A model generated the notes under the pieces. It did not search any database and had not been told where the DNA came from. It saw only the letters and a list, made by a program, of their open reading frames with translations. The position numbers and the translations under genes were made by a program. DNA of 11,060 bases, taken from NCBI GenBank assembly GCA_051881335.1, contig JBJEPR010000176.1:1-11060 (forward strand), in the 5' to 3' direction. Origin of the DNA: Fimenecus sp051881335. Its GTDB lineage: Bacteria > Bacillota > Clostridia > Oscillospirales > Acutalibacteraceae. Of the stretch, positions 1 through 9,000 are shown piece by piece (position 1 is the stretch's first letter; every line of letters begins with the position of its first letter).

Positions 1-1134
1 AAGGGCAGTATGGCATTGGCGCACAACGGCAATCTGACCAACTCCGCAGAACTGCGCGAGGCGCTCGAAATGAACGGCTCGATTTTCCATTCGACCAGCG
101 ACACGGAAGTTATCTCCTACATCATCACCAAAGAGCGCATTTCCGCGCCGTCTATTGAAGCGGCGGTCTTTTCGGCAATGTACCGCTTAAAAGGCGCGTA
201 TTCCTTAATTATTATGTCCCCCTCCAAGCTGATTGCGGCGCGTGACCCGCTGGGCTTCCGCCCCTTATGCATCGGCAAAAAGGACGGGCAAATCATTTTT
301 GCTTCGGAAACCTGCGCGCTCAACACCTTAGGTGCAGAATATGTGCGTGATGTGCGCCCCGGCGAAATTGTTGTGGTCGACAAATACGGTATGCGCTCCA
401 TTGAAGGGCACTGCACCGACTGCAAAAAGGCGCTTTGCGTATTTGAATATATCTATTTCGCCCGTCCGGACTCGGAAATCGAGGGTTGCTCGGTGCATTT
501 GGCGCGCCAAAAAGCAGGCGCGTTTCTTGCAAAACAGCACCCCGTTGAGGCAGATGTCGTCGTCGGCGTGCCCGATTCGGGGCTGGACGCCGCGTTGGGC
601 TATGCCAAAGAATCGGGTATCCCCTACGGGCTTGGGTTTATCAAAAATAAATATATCGGGCGTTCGTTCATTCAGCCCACGCAAGCCCAGCGCGAAAGCG
701 ATGTGCGCATTAAACTGAATGTCGTGCCCTCCACCGTCAAAGGCAAGCGCGTGGTCATGATTGACGACTCGATTGTGCGCGGGACAACCTCGGCGCGCAT
801 TGTCAAGCAGCTGCGCGAGGCAGGCGCGAAAGAGGTGCATGTGCGCGTTTCCGCGCCGCCGTTTCGGCATGCATGCTATTTCGGCGTGGATATTGACTCG
901 GCGGAAAACTTAATTGCCAACAGCCACTCCGTAGAAGAAATTTGCGAAATCATCGGGGCGGACTCGTTGGGCTATTTGAGCGAAGAAAATGTTTTACATT
1001 TGGCGGACGGCTGTCCGCTGGATTTGTGCGCGGCTTGCTTTAACGGCGATTACCCCGTAGAGCCGCCCAAGAAAAATGCAAAATCTAAATTTGAAACCAA
1101 ATTGAGTGAAAAACACGCGGGAGGCGACGAATAA
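1..1134 (+). CDS. purF: Amidophosphoribosyltransferase PurF (5'-truncated by window edge)
   Basis: Catalyses the committed step of purine synthesis, PRPP + glutamine to 5-phosphoribosylamine, in the cytoplasm. The reading frame is open from base 1, so the start and the N-terminal nucleophile cysteine lie upstream; 377 codons are visible of a family norm near 470. Numbering from the Met at base 10: the Ntn glutaminase domain is recognised by LAHNGNLTN (3-11) and RDPLGFRPL (78-86). The phosphoribosyltransferase domain carries the PRPP loop VVMIDDSIVRGTT (248-260). Cysteines 143, 289, 340 and 343 match in spacing the four [4Fe-4S] ligands of Bacillus subtilis PurF (146 residues between the first two, CxxC at the end), so this is the iron-sulfur, oxygen-sensitive type. 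The C-terminus ends in a short Lys/Glu-rich tail. The stop is one base before purM. Identification is secure; only the start is missing. Confidence 0.97.
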   Translation, partial: KGSMALAHNGNLTNSAELREALEMNGSIFHSTSDTEVISYIITKERISAPSIEAAVFSAMYRLKGAYSLIIMSPSKLIAARDPLGFRPLCIGKKDGQIIFASETCALNTLGAEYVRDVRPGEIVVVDKYGMRSIEGHCTDCKKALCVFEYIYFARPDSEIEGCSVHLARQKAGAFLAKQHPVEADVVVGVPDSGLDAALGYAKESGIPYGLGFIKNKYIGRSFIQPTQAQRESDVRIKLNVVPSTVKGKRVVMIDDSIVRGTTSARIVKQLREAGAKEVHVRVSAPPFRHACYFGVDIDSAENLIANSHSVEEICEIIGADSLGYLSEENVLHLADGCPLDLCAACFNGDYPVEPPKKNAKSKFETKLSEKHAGGDE

Positions 1135-1135
1135 T

Positions 1136-2173
1136 ATGGAAAGCAGTTTTTCGGAAAGCTACAAGGCGGCGGGCGTGGATATTACCGCCGGCTATAAATC
1201 GGTGGAACTGATGAAACAGCATATCAAACGCACCTTAACCCCGGGCGCAATGTCCGATATCGGCGGTTTCGGCGGGCTGTTTTTGCCGGATTTAAGCGGT
1301 ATGCAAAATCCCGTGCTCGTCAGCGGTACGGACGGCGTCGGTACAAAGCTCAAAATCGCAATGCTTCTTGACAAGCACGACACCATCGGCATTGACTGTG
1401 TGGCAATGTGCGTCAACGATGTCATTTGCTGTGGAGCAAAACCACTGTTTTTCCTCGATTACATTGCCTGCGGGAAAAACATTCCCGAAAAAATTGCCGC
1501 TATCGTTTCGGGTGTGGCAGAGGGCTGTGTGCAGGCAGGCTGTGCGCTTATCGGCGGCGAAACCGCCGAGCACCCCGGTATGATGGCGGAGGACGACTAT
1601 GACCTTGCGGGCTTTACCGTAGGCGTTGTGGACCGCGACAAGATTTTTGACAACAATACCGTGAAAGCGGGCGATGCGATTATCGCCCTGCCCTCGACAG
1701 GCGTACATTCCAACGGATTTTCGCTCGTGCGCAAGGTGTTTGATGTTGAAAATAAAGATATGAACATCTATTCCGACGAATTGGGCAAAACCGTGGGTGA
1801 GGCGCTCTTAACCCCGACCAAAATTTATGTCAAACCCGTTTTGGCGCTTGCAGAAAAAGTCAATATCAAAGCGGTTTCGCACATCACGGGCGGCGGCTTC
1901 TATGAAAATATTCCGAGAAGTTTGCCCGACGGCTTTACCGCGCAAATCGACCGCAAGGCGCTTCGGATTTTGCCGATTTTCGACCTGTTGCAAAAGACGG
2001 GCAATATCCCCGAACGCGATATGTTCAACACCTACAATATGGGCGTCGGTATGAGTTTAGTGGTGGACAGCGACAAGGCAGACGAGGCGTTGCAAATCCT
2101 CAAAGCAAACGGCGAGGACGCGTATTTGATTGGCGAAATCACAAAGAGCGACGCAGGCGTGGTGATTGCGTAA
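1136..2173 (+). CDS. purM: Phosphoribosylformylglycinamidine cyclo-ligase (AIR synthetase) PurM
   Basis: Closes the imidazole ring: FGAM + ATP to AIR, step five of the pathway. I chose the ATG at 1136, giving 345 aa, the usual family length. A GTG at 1106 would add ten residues but lies inside purF, and GGGAGG at 1119-1124 is placed for the ATG. Visible family motifs: GTDGVGTKL (64-72) in the ATP/Mg region, CVNDV (92-96), GGETAEHPGMM (140-150), STGVHSNGFSLVRK (187-200) and HITGGGFYENIPR in the C-terminal half. It belongs to the PurM/PurL/SelD/ThiL/HypE ATPase superfamily. It starts one base after the purF stop and its stop overlaps purN by one base (TAATG), so translation is probably coupled. 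No truncation or missing motif was seen. Confidence 0.97.
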   Translation: MESSFSESYKAAGVDITAGYKSVELMKQHIKRTLTPGAMSDIGGFGGLFLPDLSGMQNPVLVSGTDGVGTKLKIAMLLDKHDTIGIDCVAMCVNDVICCGAKPLFFLDYIACGKNIPEKIAAIVSGVAEGCVQAGCALIGGETAEHPGMMAEDDYDLAGFTVGVVDRDKIFDNNTVKAGDAIIALPSTGVHSNGFSLVRKVFDVENKDMNIYSDELGKTVGEALLTPTKIYVKPVLALAEKVNIKAVSHITGGGFYENIPRSLPDGFTAQIDRKALRILPIFDLLQKTGNIPERDMFNTYNMGVGMSLVVDSDKADEALQILKANGEDAYLIGEITKSDAGVVIA

Positions 2174-2799
2174 TGAAAAACATTGTAGTCTTGGTTTCGG
2201 GCGGCGGCACGAATTTGCAGGCGCTCATAGACGCCGAACACCGCGGCGAAATCCCGAACGGCAAAATCACCTGCGTGATTTCCTCGAAAGCGGACGCCTA
2301 TGCGCTGGAACGCGCCAAACAAAACAACATTAAAACCCGTGTGCTTGTGCGCAAAGACTATTCGGACATTGCCGCGTATTCGCGCGCGATGGTCGAGGCG
2401 TTGCAGGCAGAGAACGCCGATTTGGTGATATATGCGGGCTTTATGACGATTTTGGACGAGCAGGTCACCACCGCATTCCCCTATAAAATGATGAATGTGC
2501 ACCCCGCGCTAATCCCCTCATTCTGCGGCAAGGGCTATTACGGCTTGCGCGTGCACGAGGAGGTTTTGCGGCGCGGCGTCAAGGTAACGGGCGCAACCGT
2601 ACATTTTGTCACCGAGGTTTGTGACGGCGGGCCGATTATTTTACAGGCGGCAGTGCCGGTGTTAGAAACCGACACCCCTGAAAGTTTACAGCGGCGCGTG
2701 ATGGAAGAATGCGAGTGGAAGCTCCTGCCGAAAGCCGCGGCGCTGTTTTGCGACGGCAAAATCACCGTGAAAGACGGAAAAACACATATAGAATCGTGA
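2173..2799 (+). CDS. purN: Phosphoribosylglycinamide formyltransferase PurN
   Basis: Transfers a formyl group from 10-formyl-tetrahydrofolate to GAR, giving FGAR (step three). The protein is 208 aa, normal for the family. Phosphate-binding SGGGTNLQAL is at 9-18. The catalytic set Asn108, His110 (in NVHPALIPSF) and Asp151 (in CDGGPIIL) is intact, and His144 is in TGATVHFV. Between IPSF and VHEEVL the loop reads CGKGYYGLR, about five residues longer than in E. coli PurN; I recall this form from clostridial homologues, but it is worth an alignment. The start ATG shares its A with the purM stop codon and no strong separate Shine-Dalgarno is visible, so expression likely depends on ribosomes leaving purM. 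There is no separate folate-independent PurT in the window. Confidence 0.96.
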   Translation: MKNIVVLVSGGGTNLQALIDAEHRGEIPNGKITCVISSKADAYALERAKQNNIKTRVLVRKDYSDIAAYSRAMVEALQAENADLVIYAGFMTILDEQVTTAFPYKMMNVHPALIPSFCGKGYYGLRVHEEVLRRGVKVTGATVHFVTEVCDGGPIILQAAVPVLETDTPESLQRRVMEECEWKLLPKAAALFCDGKITVKDGKTHIES

Positions 2800-2809
2800 G
2801 GGTTACAGT

Positions 2810-3523
2810 ATGAAAACATTCGATATTCAAAAGCTCCTTTCCGAAAACGCTTACCCCGGGCGCGGGATTATCCTCGGCAAAAGCCCCGACGGCAAAAACG
2901 CTGTAATCGCCTATTTCATTATGGGCAGAAGCGTCAATTCCCGCAATCGCGTGTTTGAAGCAACGGCGGACGGCATTCGCACCAAGGCGTTTGACGAGTC
3001 GAAACTCTCCGACCCGCATTTAATTATCTATTCCCCCGTGCGCGTGCTCGGCAACAAAACAATTGTCACAAACGGCGACCAAACCGATACCATTTACGCG
3101 GGTATGGATTGCCAGCAAACCTTTGAGCAATCCTTGCGTTGCCGCGAATATGAGGACGATGCGCCGAACTACACCCCGCGCATTTCGGGCATTGTGCACC
3201 GCGAAAACGGTGCGATGAACTATGCGCTGTCGATTTTGAAATCCGCCGACGGCAACCCCGACAGCGTACACCGCTTTACATTCGGTTACGAAAATCCCGT
3301 GAACGGCGAGGGGCATTTTATCCACACCTATATGGGTGACGGCAACCCCCTGCCCTCTTTCGAAGGCGAGCCCGAAAAAATTACGGTGGAAAACGATATT
3401 GATGTGTTCACCAATCTGCTTTGGGACAATTTGAACGAGGACAACAAAGTGTCCTTGTTTGTGCGCTATATTGATTTGGAAAGCGGCAAAGCGACGGACC
3501 GCATTGTCAACAAAAACAAATAA
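2810..3523 (+). CDS. purO: Archaeal-type IMP cyclohydrolase (PurO family)
   Basis: Probable last enzyme of the pathway, dehydrating FAICAR to IMP. The 237-aa product resembles the PurO/IMP_cyclohyd family first characterised in methanogens (about 200 aa there) and has no similarity to the IMP cyclohydrolase domain of PurH. Supporting sequence: YPGRGIILGKSPDGK (15-29) and the following GRSVNSRNRVF (39-49), which match the PurO N-terminal pattern of GR-x-G and a (S/N)R-rich strand; NGDQTDTI (88-95); and NYTPRISG (120-127). The start is supported by TGAGGG at 2797-2802, seven bases before the ATG and ten bases after the purN stop. It lies directly before a formyltransferase that lacks a cyclohydrolase domain, which is the functional gap PurO would fill. 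The family assignment is from memory of motifs; activity is inferred from family plus context. Confidence 0.88.
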   Translation: MKTFDIQKLLSENAYPGRGIILGKSPDGKNAVIAYFIMGRSVNSRNRVFEATADGIRTKAFDESKLSDPHLIIYSPVRVLGNKTIVTNGDQTDTIYAGMDCQQTFEQSLRCREYEDDAPNYTPRISGIVHRENGAMNYALSILKSADGNPDSVHRFTFGYENPVNGEGHFIHTYMGDGNPLPSFEGEPEKITVENDIDVFTNLLWDNLNEDNKVSLFVRYIDLESGKATDRIVNKNK

Positions 3524-3535
3524 CGGAGGGTGAAA

Positions 3536-4711
3536 ATGAAAGAATTGGAACTGAAATACGGCTGTAACCCCAACCAAAAGCCGTCTAAAATTTTTATGCA
3601 GGGTGAAAAAGACCTGCCGATTACCGTTTTGAACGGCAAACCCGGCTACATCAACTTTTTAGACGCATTCAACAGCTGGCAACTTGTGAAAGAGTTAAAA
3701 GCAGCGCTCGGGCTTCCCGCGGCGGCATCGTTTAAGCATGTCAGCCCCGCAGGCGCGGCGGTCGGTCTGCCGCTGTCGGACACTTTAAAGAAAATCTACT
3801 GGGTAGACGATTTGGAGCTTTCCTCGCTCGCCTGTGCGTATGCCAGAGCCCGCGGTGCGGACAGAATGTCCTCCTTCGGTGATTGGATTGCGCTTTCCGA
3901 TGTTTGCGATGTGCCTACCGCGAAACTGATTGCGCGCGAGGTTTCCGACGGCATCATTGCCCCCGGATATGAGCCCGAAGCACTCGAAATCCTCAAAGGC
4001 AAACGCAAAGGTACATACAACATTGTCGAAATTGATGCAAACTATGTGCCTGCCCCCGTCGAGCACAAAGATGTGTTCGGCATCACCTTTGAACAAGGGC
4101 GCAACGAACTGAAAATCGACGAAAATTCGCTCACGAATTTGGTGACCGAAAACAAAAATCTTCCGGAATCGGCAAAACGCGATTTGGTGATTGCACTCAT
4201 CACCTTAAAATACACGCAATCGAACTCCGTTTGCTATGCCAAAGACGGGCAGACCATCGGCGTGGGCGCAGGGCAACAGTCGCGTATTCACTGCACGCGC
4301 CTTGCGGGCAACAAAGCGGATATTTGGCATTTGCGCCAGCACCCGAAGGTGCTTGCCCTCGATTTTATTGACACCATTGCGCGCCCCAACCGCGACAACG
4401 CGATTGATGTGTATATCTCGGACGAATACGAAGATGTCATCGGTGACGATGTGTGGCAGAACACCTTTAAAACCCGTCCCGAACCGCTGACAAGAGAAGA
4501 AAAGAAAGCGTGGCTTTCAAAGTTTTCTGATGTTTCTTTAGGCTCGGACGCGTTCTTCCCGTTTGATGACAACATCGAGCGCGCCAGAAGAAGCGGCGTG
4601 TCCTATATCGTACAGCCGGGCGGCTCTATCCGTGACGATATCGTCATTGACTGCTGCAACAAATACGGCATTGCCATGGCATTTACGGGCATCCGCCTGT
4701 TCCATCATTAA
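3536..4711 (+). CDS. purH: Free-standing AICAR formyltransferase (PurH C-terminal-domain type)
   Basis: Formylates AICAR to FAICAR using 10-formyl-tetrahydrofolate, the penultimate step. The ATG at 3536 is preferred over the in-frame GTG at 3530 because GGAGG (3525-3529) is six bases before the ATG; this gives 391 aa. Only the formyltransferase part of PurH is present: KYGCNPNQKP (7-16), the catalytic Lys67-His68 in SFKHVSPAGAAVG (65-77), YTQSNSVCYAK (226-236), GVGAGQQSRIHCTRLAG (242-258), and the C-terminal SDAFFPFDDNIERA (337-350), YIVQPGGSIRDD (357-368) and MAFTGIRLFHH. The MGS-fold IMP cyclohydrolase domain (about 200 residues) that precedes this in bifunctional PurH is absent; it is not lost by frameshift, since purO occupies the upstream position with a clean 12-base gap. 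It should work together with the preceding PurO-type cyclohydrolase. Confidence 0.95.
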   Translation: MKELELKYGCNPNQKPSKIFMQGEKDLPITVLNGKPGYINFLDAFNSWQLVKELKAALGLPAAASFKHVSPAGAAVGLPLSDTLKKIYWVDDLELSSLACAYARARGADRMSSFGDWIALSDVCDVPTAKLIAREVSDGIIAPGYEPEALEILKGKRKGTYNIVEIDANYVPAPVEHKDVFGITFEQGRNELKIDENSLTNLVTENKNLPESAKRDLVIALITLKYTQSNSVCYAKDGQTIGVGAGQQSRIHCTRLAGNKADIWHLRQHPKVLALDFIDTIARPNRDNAIDVYISDEYEDVIGDDVWQNTFKTRPEPLTREEKKAWLSKFSDVSLGSDAFFPFDDNIERARRSGVSYIVQPGGSIRDDIVIDCCNKYGIAMAFTGIRLFHH

Positions 4712-4716
4712 AATCC

Positions 4717-4745
4717 TTTCCGCTCTCGCAAAACGGGGGCGGAAA
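4717..4745 (+). other. Intercistronic RNA hairpin between formyltransferase gene and purD
   Basis: The 70-base gap before purD is the widest in the operon and contains a 12-bp stem: TTTCCGCTCTCG (4717-4728) pairs with CGGGGGCGGAAA (4734-4745) around a CAAAA loop, with two G-U pairs. The 3' side continues AGCCATATAAAAAC, so there is no U-tract and it is not a normal intrinsic terminator. It could act as an mRNA processing or stabilising element that sets purD-purL levels against the upstream genes. The pairing is seen directly; the role is inference. Confidence 0.55.
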
Positions 4746-4781
4746 AGCCATATAAAAACAAACTTGTAAGAGGTAACGCGT

Positions 4782-6062
4782 ATGAAAATTTTGGTTGTCG
4801 GCGGCGGCGGCCGCGAGCACGCCATTATTAAGAAACTGAAAGAAAATCCGCAGGTGACGGAAATTTTTGCCTGCCCCGGCAACGGCGGTATTGCAAAAGA
4901 TGCCACTTGTGTAGACATCGGCGCAAAGGATTTGGAAAAAATCGCCGACTTCGCCGTGGAAAATCAAATCGATTTTTGCGTGGTCGCGCCCGATGACCCG
5001 TTGGTGCTTGGGTGTGTGGATTTGCTCGAATCCAAGGGCATTGGGTGCTTCGGCCCTGATAAAAAGGCGGCGATTTTGGAAGGCAGTAAGGTTTTCTCCA
5101 AAAACCTGATGAAGAAATACAACATTCCGACCGCGCGCTACGAGGTATTTGACAGCGCGGCGGCGGCAATGGACTACATCAAAGCGCAAAACGAGTTCCC
5201 CACCGTCATTAAAGCAGACGGCTTGGCTTTGGGCAAAGGCGTAATTATCGCCGAAACGCTCGAAGCAGCGGAAGACGCCGTCAAATCCATTATGGAGGAC
5301 AAAAAGTTCGGCGACAGCGGCAATCACATTGTGGTTGAGGAATTTTTGACGGGCCCCGAAGTTTCGGTACTTTCGTTTACCGACGGCAAAACGGTTGTGC
5401 CGATGGTTTCTTCTATGGACCACAAGCGTGCGCTGGACGGCGACAAGGGTTTAAACACAGGCGGTATGGGCACGGTTGCGCCCAACCCCTATTACACGGA
5501 CGAAATCGCCAAAGCATGTATGGAAACGATTTTTCTGCCGACCATGCGCGCAATGAACGCGGAGGGCAGAACATTCAAAGGCTGTTTATACTTCGGGCTG
5601 ATGCTCACCCCGAAAGGCCCGAAGGTCATTGAATACAACTGCCGCTTCGGCGACCCCGAAACACAAGTGGTTCTACCGCTTTTAAAAACGGATTTGTTGA
5701 CCGTGATGCAGGCGGTGCACGATGAAACGCTGTCCGACTTAACCGTTGAATTCGCAAAGGAAAGCGCGGCGTGCGTGATTGTCGCTTCGGGCGGTTACCC
5801 CGAAAGTTACCAAAAAGGTTGCCTGATGGATTTCGGAAACGCTGAAAACTTGCCCGATGTCACCGTGTACCATGCGGGTACGGCGCTTCGTGACGGCAAA
5901 CTCGTCACATCGGGCGGCAGAGTGTTAGGTGTGACCGCAACCGGTGCGGATTTGCCTGCGGCACTTCGCAAAGCCTATGCGGCCGTAAACGAAATCACCT
6001 TCGACGGTGCGTTTTGCCGAAAGGACATCGGTGCGCGCGCATTACAGGCGTTAGAAAATTAA
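4782..6062 (+). CDS. purD: Phosphoribosylamine-glycine ligase (GAR synthetase) PurD
   Basis: Joins phosphoribosylamine and glycine with ATP to make GAR (step two), using the unstable product of PurF. The protein is 426 aa, standard length. It opens with the nucleotide/substrate loop MKILVVGGGGREHAI (1-15) and has PGNGGIA, then KADGLALGKGV in the ATP-grasp domain, MDHKRALDGDKGLNTGGMGTVAP, and the metal-binding IEYNCRFGDPETQ. The usual GPE-PL motif reads APDDPL here, a variant I associate with clostridial PurD. The start is supported by AAGAGG (4768-4773), eight bases before the ATG. It is separated from the upstream gene by the 12-bp hairpin and followed after 12 bases by purL. No defect was seen. 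Confidence 0.97.
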   Translation: MKILVVGGGGREHAIIKKLKENPQVTEIFACPGNGGIAKDATCVDIGAKDLEKIADFAVENQIDFCVVAPDDPLVLGCVDLLESKGIGCFGPDKKAAILEGSKVFSKNLMKKYNIPTARYEVFDSAAAAMDYIKAQNEFPTVIKADGLALGKGVIIAETLEAAEDAVKSIMEDKKFGDSGNHIVVEEFLTGPEVSVLSFTDGKTVVPMVSSMDHKRALDGDKGLNTGGMGTVAPNPYYTDEIAKACMETIFLPTMRAMNAEGRTFKGCLYFGLMLTPKGPKVIEYNCRFGDPETQVVLPLLKTDLLTVMQAVHDETLSDLTVEFAKESAACVIVASGGYPESYQKGCLMDFGNAENLPDVTVYHAGTALRDGKLVTSGGRVLGVTATGADLPAALRKAYAAVNEITFDGAFCRKDIGARALQALEN

Positions 6063-6074
6063 GGGAGGCGCAAA

Positions 6075-9000
6075 ATGGTTTACCGTATTTATGTGGAAAA
6101 GAAAAAGCAGTTTGCCGACGAAGCAAAAACCCTGCTTTCCGATATTCGTTCGCTGTTGATGATTGACAGCGTAACCGATGTGCGGCTGTTTAACCGCTAC
6201 GATGTGGAGAATATTGACGAGGATTTATTCAAGGCGTGCGAAAAAACCGTGTTTTCCGAGCCCCAGCTCGACAATACCTATGCGCATCTGCCGCAGACGG
6301 ACAGCGCCGTGTTTGCCACGGAATATCTGCCCGGGCAGTTTGACCAGCGTGCGGACTCCTGCGCACAGTGTATTCAAATCGTCTCACAGGGCGACAAGCC
6401 GACGGTGCGTACCGCAAAAGTCTATATGATTTTCGGCAAAGTCAGCCCCGCCGAACTTGCCGCGATTAAAAAATATGTTATCAACCCCGTGGAAAGCCGC
6501 GAAGCGTCGCTGGACCGCGTGGAAACCTTGAATATTCCGTACACCATTCCGACCGAAGTGGAAACCTTGACAGGCTTTACAGCCCTTACCAAAACAGAAT
6601 TGGCGGAATTTGTGCAGAAATACGCCCTTGCGATGGACAATGCGGACATTGCATTTTGTCAGGACTATTTCAAAAGCGAGCACCGCGACCCGACCATTAC
6701 CGAAATCCGTATGATTGACACCTATTGGTCGGACCACTGCCGCCACACCACCTTTTTGACCACGATTGACGGTGCCGAAATCGAAGACCCGTCTGTAAAA
6801 GCGGCGTATGACCGCTATGTTGCCATTCGCAAGGAATTGGGGCGTACCAAGCCGCAGAATTTAATGGACCTTGCGACCATCGGCGCACGCTATTTAAAGC
6901 ACACGGGGCAGTTAAAGAATTTGGACGAGTCCGAAGAAATCAACGCCTGCACCGTGAAAATCAAAGTCGATGTGGACGGCGTTGACGAAGACTGGCTGTT
7001 CTTATTTAAAAACGAAACCCACAACCACCCGACCGAAATTGAGCCGTTCGGCGGCGCGGCGACCTGCATCGGCGGCGCCATTCGCGACCCGCTTTCAGGC
7101 CGCGGCTATGTGTATCAGGCCATGCGCGTCACGGGCGCGGCTGACCCCTTGAAGCCCGTAAAAGACACGATGACCGGCAAACTGCCGCAAAGAAAACTCG
7201 TCACCACCGCGGCGGCAGGGTATAGCTCCTACGGCAACCAAATCGGGCTTGCCACAGGGCAGGTGGACGAAATCTACCACGAGGGCTATGTTGCCAAGCG
7301 TATGGAAATCGGCGCGGTTGTCGGCGCGGCACCCGCGAAAAATGTACGCCGCGAAGTGCCCGCCCCCGGCGATATTGTTGTGCTGTTGGGCGGCAGAACC
7401 GGCCGTGACGGTTGCGGCGGCGCGACAGGTTCTTCCAAATCGCACAAACTGTCCTCTTTGGAGCAATGCGGTGCGGAAGTCCAAAAGGGTAATGCCCCCG
7501 AAGAACGCAAACTGCAAAGACTGTTCCGCAATCCCGACGCAACCAAATTGATTAAGCGTTGCAACGATTTCGGTGCAGGCGGTGTTTCCGTTGCGATTGG
7601 TGAACTTGCGGACGGCTTACACATTGATTTAAACAAAGTTCCGAAGAAATACGAGGGCTTGGACGGCACGGAACTTGCGATTTCCGAATCGCAGGAGCGT
7701 ATGGCGGTTGTACTCGCACCCGAAGATGTGGACGCATTCTGCGCGCTTGCGGCGGAGGAAAATCTCGAATCCACCGTGGTGGCAACAGTAGTCGCTGAGC
7801 CCAGACTTACGATGGAATGGAACGGCAAAACGATTGTCGATATTTCCCGCGAATTCTTAAACTCCAACGGTGCGGAAAAGCACACCCGCATTGCGGTTTC
7901 CGCTTTCCCGACGGTGGAAAGACAAGTCGAGGGCAAAACCAACGCGGACAAATTCCGTGCACTCGCCTCCGATTTGAATATCTGCTCAAAACGCGGTCTT
8001 TCGGAACGCTTTGACTCGACCATCGGTGCAAACACGGTGCTGATGCCGTTCGGCGGCAAATATCAGTTAACGCCCGCGCAAAGTATGGCAGCGAAAATCC
8101 CCGTATTGCACGGTGACACCAAAACCTGCTCCGTGATGGCGTGGGGCTACAACCCCTTTATCACCGAGAAAAACCAATATCTCGGTGCGTATCTTGCGGT
8201 GGTGGAATCGGTTTCCAAACTGATTGCCACAGGCGCAGACCTTGAAACCTGCTACCTCACCTTCCAAGAATATTTTGAGCGTATGACCGAGGACGCGTCC
8301 CGTTGGGGCAAGCCTGCGGCGGCGCTGTTGGGCGCGTTAACCGCGCAGTTGGAATTAGGGATTGCCTCTATCGGCGGCAAGGACTCGATGAGCGGTACAT
8401 TTGAAGATATTGATGTGCCCCCGACGCTCGTGTCCTTTGCGGTGTCTGTCTGCAACAGCGACAACATCATCTCCCCCGAATTCAAACTCCCCGGCTCGAA
8501 AGTCTACTACCTTGCGCCGAAGAAAAATGCCGACGGCACCTTGGACACCGAAAGCCTGCTTTCCGTTTACAAAACCGTGTCGGATTTAATCGCGCAGAAA
8601 AAAGTGCTTTCCGCCTTTACGCCCACTTACGGTGGCATTGCCGAGGGCTTAATGAAAGCCGCGTTCGGCAATCATATCGGCTTTAAACTCGACCGTGCAT
8701 TCGCGCAGGACGCTTTGTATGCCTACGATTACGGCGCATTTGTATTTGAGGCGACAGAGGAATTGGAGGGCTTCACGGTCTTGGGCGAAACCACCTATGA
8801 CTATGCGCTAAAAATCGGCATTGAAACGATTGATTTGCAAGAAATCTGCGACATTTACGAAAACAAACTCGAAAGCGTATTCGCCTGCAACATCGAAACG
8901 GACAAAACCCCGATTGCGCCGCTTGAATACAAAGCCGAAAACCGCGTTGCACCGAAAATCGGCGTGGCGCGCCCGAAAGTGCTTATCCCCGTATTCCCCG

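Noticed and set aside
1106..1135. Upstream GTG start for purM
   Set aside because: Would extend PurM by ten non-conserved residues into purF; the ATG at 1136 has an RBS and gives the normal family length.
3020..3577. Minus-strand open frame of 185 codons opposite purO
   Set aside because: Phe/Val/His-rich shadow translation overlapping two real starts; no independent support.
4748..4781. Possible internal promoter (TATAAA at 4751) before purD
   Set aside because: No -35-like hexamer at a suitable distance; the upstream 17-base position falls in the hairpin loop and stem.
4683..5423. Minus-strand open frame of 246 codons opposite purD
   Set aside because: Lies wholly opposite well-supported coding sequence, has no RBS or family motif, and is explained by the codon bias of the GC-rich + strand genes.
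7286..8059. Minus-strand open frame of 257 codons opposite purL
   Set aside because: Antisense shadow of conserved PurL motifs; composition is Ser/Pro-rich as expected of a shadow frame.
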